From Aureococcus anophagefferens (taxonomy: Eukaryota > Sar > Pelagophyceae > Pelagomonadales > Pelagomonadaceae): a stretch of DNA of 64,000 nt. Positions 53,200 through 61,930 of the stretch are shown piece after piece. The notes below the pieces were generated by a model. The model searched no databases and was not told where the DNA came from. It saw nothing but the letters and a program-made list of their open reading frames with translations. Within the stretch, counting starts at the first letter, position 1. Every line of letters starts with the position of its first letter. The position numbers and the translations under genes were made by a program. The stretch is from contig NW_008705567.1 of assembly GCF_000186865.1 (NCBI RefSeq), positions 824,994-888,993 on the forward strand, given 5' to 3'.

Positions 53200-54355
53200 A
53201 TGGGGCTGCGTGTGATGCTTGCGCTCCTCGCGCAGGCGTCGGCCCTCGACGCCGTGACGAAGACCCGCGCGCGCGCGGCGTCGCTGGCGCGGGAGTCGCG
53301 CGTGCCCGGCACGCTCGTGCGGGCCATCGCCAGGAACCCGGCCTACGAGGCGCCGCCGCGGGCGCCCCGCCTCGCGCCGGCCGGCGTCGACGTCGGCGTG
53401 ACCATCACGGGCTGCGGCGGGCTCTACACCTACCTCTTCGGCGTCGCGGCCCACATCCAGGCGCACTTCGACCTGTCCGGCGCGGCCTTCGCGTCCGCGT
53501 CCGCGGGCGCGTTCCCGGCGTTTCTGCTCGCGACGGGCATCGACGTCGAGCGCTTCCACCGGACGCACAACAAAGAGCTGCTGCGCGACGCCCACGCGCG
53601 GGCGCCGGACCCGCTCTCGGCGCGGCGGCCGGACCTCGCGGGGCGCCTCGGACCGCTCCTGTGCTGGAACGGCCTCGTGAAGCACCACTTTTCGGCGGCG
53701 CTGCGCGCGAACCTCGGCGACGAGGGCCACGCGGCGCTGCGCGGCCGCCACGCCGTGTCCATCACCCAGGTCGTGCGCGACGACGGCGACGCGCCCTGGC
53801 GGCTGCGGAACGCGCTCGTCGACGACTACGCGTCCGTCGACGAGCTCGTCGACGCGTACATCGCGTCGGCGTACGTCCCGCTCTACGACCGCCGCGCGGA
53901 GCCGACGACGCGCTTCCGCGGCGACCGAAGCTTCGACGGCGGCATCACGGACAACGCGCCGCGGCCCTACGACGACGTCGACTGCCTCGTGCTGTCGCCG
54001 TCGAAGTGGCGCGACCACCTGTGTGGAAATCAACCACTGGTTTGGGGGGTCCCCACCAAACTTCAGAACTCTCTATCTCAATCAAATCGAAGTCGATTCG
54101 GCTGATTTTTGGACGAATCGATTGCTCTCAGCGAGTTCTCGAAGCACGGTGGAAGTGCTCGTATCAAAACATTCGAATACGCGCACATTGAAGTCGGGTT
54201 GAAGATTTGATTTGCACACAGGCGACCACGGCACGACGCTGCCCATCCCCCTCGTCAACTCGGACTGGGACTGGTGCGACGCCAAATTTGAGCTCGGCAA
54301 GCGCGACGCCGCGGCCCACCACGACGAGATCGCGCGCGTCCTAAAGCCCCTGTAG
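53200..54355 (+). CDS. Patatin-like phospholipase, signal peptide, variant nucleophile elbow
   Basis: Two exons (53200-54010, 54222-54355) give 314 aa. A hydrophobic leader (MGLRVMLALLAQASALDA) suggests secretion. The patatin fold is indicated by the oxyanion loop TGCGGLYTYLFGVAAHIQ, the nucleophile elbow SASAGAFPAFLLATGI and the catalytic DGGITDN. The elbow reads S-x-S-x-G where the family usually has G-x-S-x-G, so activity should be tested rather than assumed. Cys and basic residues are few. Patatin proteins hydrolyse acyl chains from phospholipids or triacylglycerol. The intron is introner B8 and needs a GC donor (KWRDHGTTLPIPLV). It is divergent from the zinc-finger gene and convergent with the channel gene. 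Confidence 0.82.
54011..54221 (+). mobile_element. Introner element B8 with GC donor
   Basis: 211 nt. Target GCGACCAC is perfectly duplicated (54011 and 54222). Starts CTGTGTGGAAATCAACCACT, ends GATTTGCACACAG. GC donor required for frame. Confidence 0.96.
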
Positions 54356-54396
54356 CGCGCCGTTGCTGCTACGTGGAGCGCGAGGTCGCATCGACC

Positions 54397-57300
54397 TTAG
54401 ACGGTCCGCGTCCGCTGCAGGGGCGCCGTGCCGTCCTTCTCCTCCGAGTCGTCGTCCGGCGTCACCTCGACGTGGATGTTGCGCAGGGACGGCGACAAGG
54501 GGAGCGGGTCGCTCGCCGCCGGCGGCGGGTAGTCGGGCGGCGGCGGCGGCCAGGGGATCGCGACCTCGTCGTCGCCGGGGCTCCGCGGCGACAGGAACAG
54601 GCCGTCGTCGTCGTCCTCCTCCTCCTCGTCCATGGCCGAGAAGAAGTCGACGTCGCCGCGGTAGGCCGCGTCGAGGCGCATGGACACGCGGCGGCGCTCC
54701 GCGCGCGACGCCTCGTGGGGCCGCCGCGCGTCCGGCAGCCGCGACAGGCGATGGAGCGACGACATCATCGCGGATTTCCGCGCGACGTCGTCGGCGGTCT
54801 CCGGCGTCGACAGGGGCACGAGGGGCCGCCGCCGCCGGTCGCTGTCCGCGACGTCGAAGGTCACCTTCCGGCCCTCGGCCGGCGCGGGCGACTCGGGCTC
54901 CGCGGGCACCGCCGCGAGCAGCGGGTCGCCGTCGTGCAGCAGGCTCTCGAGCTCCGCGTCCGCGTCGAGGTGGCCCTGGTCGCGCAGCGCCGGCTGCGTG
55001 TACAGGTTCGACTCGAAGCGCGCGTCGACGGACGCGGCGACGTGCCGGTCCTTCGTCACGGCCTCGTCGAGCGCGACGCCCACGGACGGCGCGCCGTAGG
55101 CCTCCTCCGCGAACTCGCGAAAATACAGCACGAGGAGCGGCAGGGGCGACACGAGGAGCGCGTAGCCCACGAGGCTCCGCGCCAGGAGCCAGAAGAAGAG
55201 GATCGCGTTGGACACGAGCACGCCGAAGAGCACGCGCTCGACCATGCGGTAGTAGAAGCGCCCCCCCGACTCGTAGACGGGCATGTGCACGAAGAGGATG
55301 AGGTAGCGGAACGCGAAGGAGATGAGCGAGAAGTAGACCAGCGAGATGACGCTCAGCAGCGGCGCGAAGACCCAGAACGTCGAGAAGATCGTGAACGTCA
55401 TCATGACCTTGGGGAACGCCCAGCCGTACATCATGCCCGGCAGCTCCGGCGGCTGCACCGTCCAGGTCTTGAAGCCCCGCGAGATGAGGGGCCAGGCGCG
55501 CAACAGCCAGAGCGGCGACGAGCCGCACTGGAACACGATCAGCTTCGCGAAGTAGAACGCGGCCTCGGGCGTGTCGAGGCCGATGCGCCGCACGAACGTG
55601 AACGGCGACTCCCAGGCGCCCTTCAAATCGCTCAGGATCGCCGTCGAGAGGATGGACACGTAGACGTTGATGAACTGGAAGCGGAAGAAGCGCTCGACGA
55701 CGCTCAGGTCGACCTCCGAGTGCGCCTTGAGCCGCTCGTAGAACCGCGCGATGAGCTGGAAAAACAGGGGCAGCAGGTTGATGATGGACAGGAGCACGAT
55801 GACCGGGAGGATGGACGCGATGGCCTGGGAGATCGTCGACGCCGGGTCGAAGCCGAGGTAGGCCAGGATCTGCGTCGACGACGCGCAGAAGGACACGACG
55901 GACGCCCAGAAGACGACGAGCGTGAGGATCGCGCCGTTGACGACCCACTGGCGCCGGCTCACGGACTCGGCGCTCACGTAGACGTTCTCCCAGATGACGT
56001 CCCGCGGCTCCGGCGCCTCGCCCGCCTCCATGGCGAAGGGCTGCGCGGCGAGGAGCGCGTTCGTCGCGAGGAGCTTGGCCGTGGGCCGCGTGAACGTCAC
56101 CTGTGCCGAATTCAAATCTTCAACCCGACTTCAATGTGAGCGTTTGCGACAGTTTCGACGCAAGCGCTTTGGCCGTGCTTCGAGAAGTCGACGAGAGCAA
56201 TCGATTCGTCCAAAAATCAGCCGAATCGACTTCGATGTGACCGAGCTCGAGAATTCTGAAGTTTGGTCGGGACCACCCAAACCAGCGGTCGAATTCGGCA
56301 CAGAACGCCACGAACGCCGTGCCGCTCGGCGCGAAGGACGCGTCGCGGCCCCCGACGATGCCCGCCGTCGCCAGCAGCGTCTCCTTCTCGCCGCCGCACA
56401 GGTAGTCGCGGAAGATGGCGAAGAGGCCCGCCTTGGCGACGCCGTAGTACGTGGGCAGCGTGACGTTGCGGTTGTGGTCCGCCCACCGGACGACGCGGCG
56501 CCAGATGTGGGGCAGCGACGCCCGCAGGGGCTCGGCCCCGAGCACGGCCATCCAGTGCCGCTCGGCGGCCTGGCCGCCCATGATGCGGTGCCGCTGGCGC
56601 TCGTGGCGCTTCCGCGACCGGACCTCGCTCCGGCGCTGCGACGCCCACGTCCTGCCCCGCTCCGGCGACGACGCCTTGCCGCCCGCCTGCTCCGGCGACT
56701 CCGTCGGCCGCTCCTCGTCGTCGTCGCTCGAGACCTCGTCGTCGACGCGCCAGAAGCAGCCGCGCCAGTTCCGCTTCGACCCCAGCGACTTCTCGCGGCG
56801 CGCGCGCTGGCCGTGGAGCTCCGCGGCGGCCATCTTCGCGAAGTGCTCGCGCAGGATCGCCTGGTTCAGCTCGGCGACGAGCTGCTCGTAGTAGGGGATG
56901 CTGTGCACGAAGTAGCCGTCGCACGCCTCCGAGTAGCCGTAGAGGCAGCCGCACGCGGGCCCGCAGCCCGGGCAGTTGACGTGGCGCGGGATCGCGTCGA
57001 CGGCCTCGCGCCGCCGCACGGCGGGCAGGGCGAGGCGCCACGTCGGCTGGGCCTCGACGATGGCCTCGTCGCCGGACGCGACGGAGCTCGCCGCGTCCTC
57101 GAGGCTCTCGACGGCCATCGACTCGACGCGCGAGATCGTGTTCGTCCGCGCGCGCCGCTGCGTCTTGGCGATCTCGCCGCCGGCCGTCGCGTAGAGCGCG
57201 CCGTGGTCCTCCGTGACCTGCTCGTCGAGGCCGATGAGGTCCGCCTCCGGAGCGTCGTCTCGCGGCTCGTCGTTCTTGCACGCGAACTTCTCGAACCAGG

Positions 57301-58673
57301 GCACGTGCACCGACGACCCGCGGCGCTTCCGCGGCGACTCCGGGTCGCTGTCGCTCCGGAAGCCGAACCAGGTGCCGGCCCGCGCGCGGTCGTCGCCCGC
57401 GGCCGCGCGCGCGTCGAGCGCTTTCCGCAGCCGCGCGTCCGCGTCCGCCGCGAGCCTGTGTGGAATTCAAATCTTCAACCCGACTTCAATGTGCGCATAT
57501 GCGACAGTTTCGACGCAAGCTCTTCGGCTGCGCTTCGAGAACTTGACGAGAGCAATCGATTCGTCCAAAAATCAGCCGAATCGACTTCGATGTGACCGAG
57601 CTAGAGAATTCTGAAGTTTGGTCAGGACCACCCAAACCAGTGGTTGAATTCCACACGGCCGCGAGCTTCGCGCGCTTCGAGATCGCGTCCTCGAGGGCGT
57701 CCTGGGCCTTGTTGCGCTGGGCGCAGAGGCCGTCCAGGTCCTTGAGCCCGTCGACCATGACGTGCGCGCTGTGCACGGAGCCGGGGCCGCACAGCTTCTC
57801 GAACTTCTTCTTCACCCGGTCCATGGTCCGGAGACCCTCGGGCAGGTTCTCGACCTTGACCGTCAGGGCGCGCTGGGCCTCGATGCCCGGGGCGCGCCGG
57901 CTCAGGCCCGACGTGAGGTACCAGTGGCGCAGGTGGACGAACTGCTGGTAGTTCTCCGCGAGCTTCGCCAGCGCTCGGAGCGTGAACAACCACGCGCACG
58001 CCACCACCAGCGCGAAGCGGAACTGGGAGCGGCCGTTGCGGCACTCGGGGAAGAGGGGGTTCTCGCCGAGCTCCTCGGCGACGTCGAAGCGGCACCGGAT
58101 GTTCTGGACCGTCGTCTCGGAGAAGGACCACTCGCGCGCGTGTTCGCCGTCGTCGTCGCCGCCTCCCGCGTAGAGGCCCCGGCCCGTGTGGTAGGCCGGC
58201 ACGAGCACGAGCAGGCCGACGACGGACGCGAAGAGGCACTGGTCCGTGGCGAAGCGCAGGAAGTAGATCATGACGAGGCCGTCGACGCCGCCGTACATCA
58301 GAAAGTCCTCGTCGCTCCAGAGCTTCATGACCGCGACGACCCATTTGAAGAGCCCCCGCCCCGGCGGCGGCGGCGTCCGGTCCTTGTAGGCCGCGTGGTG
58401 CAGCCGCGGCTCGTAGACCCACCAGAGCCGCGTGCGCACGAAGTCGAAGACGAGGAGCAGGACGATGAAGAGGATGACGGCGACGATGATGCTGAAGTAG
58501 ATGCGGTCCCCCTCCATGCCGTCGTCGTCGTCGTCGCCGCTCGCCTCGGAGGTCGTGCGGTTCATGCCCATCATCATCGTCGCCGCCGCCGTCGCGTTGG
58601 CGCACGGCATGGCGCGCGCTGCCCCGGGGGCTGCGCCCCACCTCGTCCCGCGGCACCGGCGCGGCACCGTCAT
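54397..58673 (-). CDS. OSCA/TMEM63 (CSC1-like) mechanosensitive or hyperosmolality-gated cation channel
   Basis: Three exons (58673-57667, 57455-56312, 56100-54397) give up to 1,284 aa. N-terminal TM helices: IYFSIIVAVILFIVLLLVFD, CLFASVVGLLVLVPAYH, FALVVACAWLFTLRALAKL. A long cytosolic loop carries an RRM-like segment (LTVKVENLPEGLRTMDRVKK), as in the family, but with a large acidic insert containing CPGCGPACGCLYGY. The C-terminal channel core has GAILTLVVFWASVVSFC, ISQAIASILPVIVLLSIINL, FFQLIARFYERLKAHSEVD and several further helices. A long Ser/Asp-rich tail follows. The channel conducts calcium or cations on membrane tension. The Met at 58610 may be the real start, because 58673 lies only 19 bases from the divergent neighbour's ATG. 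Both introns are introner elements. Confidence 0.9.
56101..56311 (-). mobile_element. Introner element B9
   Basis: 211 nt, GT donor. Targets GTGGCGTT and GTGACGTT differ at one base. Ends CTGTGCCGAATTC and GAATTCGGCACAG. Removal restores TAFVTFTRPTAK. Confidence 0.94.
57456..57666 (-). mobile_element. Introner element B10 with GC donor
   Basis: 211 nt. Target GCTCGCGG is perfectly duplicated (57659-57666 and 57448-57455). Ends CGTGTGGAATTCAACC and GAATTCCACACAG. Splicing from GC joins RAKL to AADADARL in frame. Confidence 0.95.
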
Positions 58674-58692
58674 TTCATTGACGTGGGACGCG

Positions 58693-60576
58693 ATGGGAAG
58701 GCCGCTGCGGCGGGCAGCCCTCGCCGCCTGCTGGCTCGCCGCCGCCTTCGAGCTGCCGTCGGACGCGCCGCCCTGCGTCGTCGAGCTGCCGGGCGTCGGC
58801 CTCGTCGCGACGCAGGTCGACCTCGTGAGCCCGACGCACCGGTCGCGCTGGCCGCTCGGCGACCCCGTGCCGCTGTCGTTCCTCGTCGAGGTGCAGCCCT
58901 CGGAGCTGGCGGCCTACGACGGCCTCCTCTTCTGCGCGGGGCTCGACGGCGAGGCGCCCAAGTGCGCGCCGCTGGGCCGCATCGCGCCTGCGCCGCTCCG
59001 CGGCCTCGAAGCGGGCGAGCACGCCGTCGAGGCCTACCTCGTCGTCGACGACGAGCGGCGCACGCGCGTCGACTGCAACCTGCGCGACCACGACGCCGTG
59101 ACCTTCTTCGTCGACGAGGCGCCGCCGCCGTTCCCGCTGCGCGTCGTCGCGCCCGCGGACCGGGCCCACGCGCGGCCCCGGAGTTTTTTAGGAGCGGGGG
59201 CGGCGCGCGCCGCGACCGCGCCGTCCGCAGGTGCGCGGGCCCCAGGTCGTCGTGCGCATCGAGGCCGCCGGCGCCTGCCCCGCGGCCGTCGACGCGCGCC
59301 TGCGCCACGCGGAGTCCGGCGCGACGGTCGACGCGCAGTGCCTCGAGTACAAAGGCGCGTTCGAGTGCGTCGCCGCCGTCGCCGAGCCGGGCATCTACGA
59401 GGTTTTTGCGCTCCTCGGCGACGGCGGCGACGTCGCGTCGGCGCCGCGCCACGAGGTCCGCGTCTTCGGGGCCTTTGGGACCGCGGCGGCGTCGCTCGTC
59501 GCGGTCACGGCCGCGGACGACGGCTACTTCCGGCGCCTCTCGAACCTCGTCGGCTCGCTCCACTTCTGGGAGCCGGGGCTCGCCGTCGACTTCTACGACC
59601 TGGGGCTGGCGCCGGCGCACGCGGCCGCCGCGCGGGGCTGGGCCGACGTGCGCGTCCGGCGCCTGCCGAAGCGCGGCGCGCCGGGCGGCCTCCCGGCCCA
59701 CGTCTACGACGAGGTCCACCTCGTCGGCTGGAAGTTCTGGGTCGTGCTCGACGCCCTCGAGCGCGACGCGCGCGTGCTGTGGCTCGACGCGAACGCGGAG
59801 CTCCGGCGGCCGCTCGACGCCGTCCGCGCCGGGGCCGCGAAAGGGCGTATCGCTTCAACGCGAGTGTGCCGCGCGCGCGCGCGTTCCAGAGAACACATCC
59901 ACGCGCCGAGAGATGATCGCTCGTCCAAAAATCAGCCGAAACGAGTGGGAACCGGCCGAGCGAGGAAGTCGGGAACGTCGCGCCCTTTCGCCGCCCAGGT
60001 CCGCGCGGCGCTCGACGCGGACGGCCACTTCTTCACCGTCGCCGGTGCGTGTCGCTTTTCTTTTTGGGAGCTTGTGAACGTTTCCTCTAGGCCACCGCTT
60101 CCCGACGACGAAGACGACGCGGCCCGCGACGACGCGCGCGCTCGGCTGCCGCGCGCGCCCGGCGGAGTTCATGGAGTGCACGTCGGCCTACCTCGGCCTC
60201 GCGCGGGGGTCCAAGGCCCACTACTCGCTGCTCCCCCTCGCCCAGAGCTGCGCCTTCGTCCGCGACTGTCCCCGCGCCGCGTCCCGGGGCGCCGCGGCCG
60301 CCCGGGGGGGGAACCGCGTTCCCGCCAGGCCTCTACCCGGCGGACGCGGTCAACAACACGAACAACCGGCGGGACCAGTCGGCCTTCAACGCGGCGCTCT
60401 GCGCGCTGCGGAACCGCGGCGACGACGACCTCTTCTGCCGCGCGGACCGGCGCTTCTGGATGTGGAAGGGCCAGAGCGCGTTCGTGCCCGCGGACGACCC
60501 GGGCGACTGGAACGACATGGTCCTCTACTCGCGCCGCGGCCGCGGGGCGGCCTACGTGCCCCGGGGCGGGGGGTAA
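58693..60576 (+). CDS. Secreted nucleotide-sugar transferase-like protein (DUF1647-like)
   Basis: Signal peptide (LRRAALAACWLAAAFEL), then an Ig-like beta region (VVELPGVGLVATQVDLVSP, AGEHAVEAYLVVDDE). A GT-A-like domain follows: SLVAVTAADDGYFRRLSNLV, VGSLHFWEPGLAVDFYDLGL, the acidic VLWLDANAELRRPLDAV, and MECTSAYLGLARGS. This resembles DUF1647-type glycosyltransferase-like proteins, whose LWLDAxxEL acts as the metal site. Proposed exons: 58693-59169, 59231-59821, 59999-60044, 60091-60576. The first intron starts GCGCGG, the second is introner A11, the third is ordinary (GTGCGTG...CTCTAG). One base too many in the G8 run at 60304-60311 breaks the last exon; with G7 it ends ...DDPGDWNDMVLYSRRG and a stop at 60576. 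Donor sugar unknown. Confidence 0.68.
59822..59998 (+). mobile_element. Introner element A11, body reversed
   Basis: 177 nt, GT donor. Target GTCCGCGC is duplicated (59822 and 59999). Starts CGGGGCCGCGAAAG, ends CCCTTTCGCCGCCCAG; slightly shortened. Removal joins LDA to VRAALDADGHFF. Confidence 0.93.
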
Positions 60577-61026
60577 AAGGGGTTCGTGGGGGTTGGGGGC
60601 GTCCTTTCCCCCGGGGCAGCCTTTTCCCCCTCAACGGCTTTCGTTCGCCGCAAAGCGGGAAAAGTTCCCTCAGTTCCAGAACACTCGGTGACCCGATTAC
60701 GTACACTAATTCTGGCACCTGGTTGACGCAGGGAGAGAGAGAGTTCACTGGCCCGAAATTCGTTGGTTGAGGTCCTTGATTCCAATCCGCGTCTAAATGT
60801 CGAAAAGAATGAGGCCGACCGTGCGACTTTGACGCTTTTTGGATATAAAGGGCAAGCTGGCCCCAAAATTGGAGTGTGTTTCGCGCAATTGCATTCTGTA
60901 GAGGGAACTTGTGCAGGCCTGCTTGCAGACCGCGCGCCCACCGCGCCCCAAAGCGCCGCCAACTCGCGCGTCCCTCCCGCCAACCTCCGCTCGCCCGCGC
61001 TCGACGCGCCCGCTTTTTTTGGGCCC
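60577..61026. promoter_or_regulatory. Intergenic region with a TATA-like box
   Basis: About 450 bases upstream of the next ATG with lower GC than its surroundings. GGATATAAAG at 60841-60850 is a plausible TATA box. Its distance to the start codon (about 180 bases) would allow a short leader. No gene recognised. Confidence 0.4.
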
Positions 61027-61515
61027 ATGTACCTCCAGCTCCAGCGCATCAAGCGCGCCGGCGCCTGCGACGACCTCAACGACTGCGAGCCCGGCGGCCT
61101 CTTCGCCGTCGACGAGGCGTCCCTGGCCGTCGACGAGCCCTACATGTCCCTCGCGGAGCGCGCCCTGCACCGGCGCCTCCGCGGCAGCCCCGCGGCGCCG
61201 TCCGTCGCGTCCGTCCTCGGAAAGCGGCGCCCGAGCCGCGACGTCGAGCCCGACTCGCCCAAGACGCCGGGCAGCCCCGGCGTCGCGGCCTTCGCGCGCT
61301 CCTTCGCCGCCGCCGCGCGCAAGCGCCAGGCGCTCCGCCTCGGCAAGCTCGCGACGGGCGGCGCGCCCGCCGCGGCGCCGCGCGTCGCGGCGGCGGCGGC
61401 GCCGCCGCCGCCGCCCGCCGTCGACGAGCCGTCGCCGCGGCTCATGGCCAAGGCCAAGCCCTGCGCGGCGACCATCGCCCTCGCCGACATCCGAAACCTC
61501 GCCATCACCGCCTAG
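61027..61515 (+). CDS. Hypothetical Ala/Pro-rich protein
   Basis: 162 aa from the Met at 61027 (MYLQLQRIKRAGACDDLNDC); the frame is open further upstream, but that part contains AT-rich promoter-like DNA. A short ordered-looking N-terminus (FAVDEASLAVDEPYMSLAER) is followed by Ser/Pro-rich (RDVEPDSPKTPGSP) and Ala/Arg stretches, then a Pro run. The end KPCAATIALADIRNLAITA may be a short motif. SPKTP sites could be proline-directed phosphorylation sites. No family recognised. The gene lies upstream of the helicase gene on the same strand. Confidence 0.45.
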   Translation: MYLQLQRIKRAGACDDLNDCEPGGLFAVDEASLAVDEPYMSLAERALHRRLRGSPAAPSVASVLGKRRPSRDVEPDSPKTPGSPGVAAFARSFAAAARKRQALRLGKLATGGAPAAAPRVAAAAAPPPPPAVDEPSPRLMAKAKPCAATIALADIRNLAITA

Positions 61516-61930
61516 CCGCGCCAATTCACCCGCACCCGAACCGGCGCGCCCGCATCGCCGCCGCGTGTACGAGCCCCAAAACGGCTCTGTTCTAATACTG
61601 TTGTTGTGCCCGCGTCGCTCTCTGGGGGTGCGGCCGTCGGAGTCGTCCGGGGCGTCGCGGTGTACGGGCGCGGATCGCGGCGCGAAGGCGCGTTCTCGCA
61701 ACTTTCTTGAGCGATTTACGTACGACTCGAAATCTTGATTTTCCAGTATCTTGAGCTGGCGCAGAGTCGATGATGTTACCAAGTTATTGAAGGGAAACGC
61801 GGAGGACGTTGAGGCTACGTTGATGATAGCTGAGCCCGGACCGCTCCGGCGCGTTCCCGGTTGGCCTCGCACAAGGCCTCCAGCCGCGGCGCGGCGTGCC
61901 GCACCGCCGCCCGCCACACCTATACGAACC
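61516..61930. other. Intergenic, promoter of the helicase gene
   Basis: About 415 bases without a recognisable gene. An A/T-richer patch lies at 61700-61800. Confidence 0.55.
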
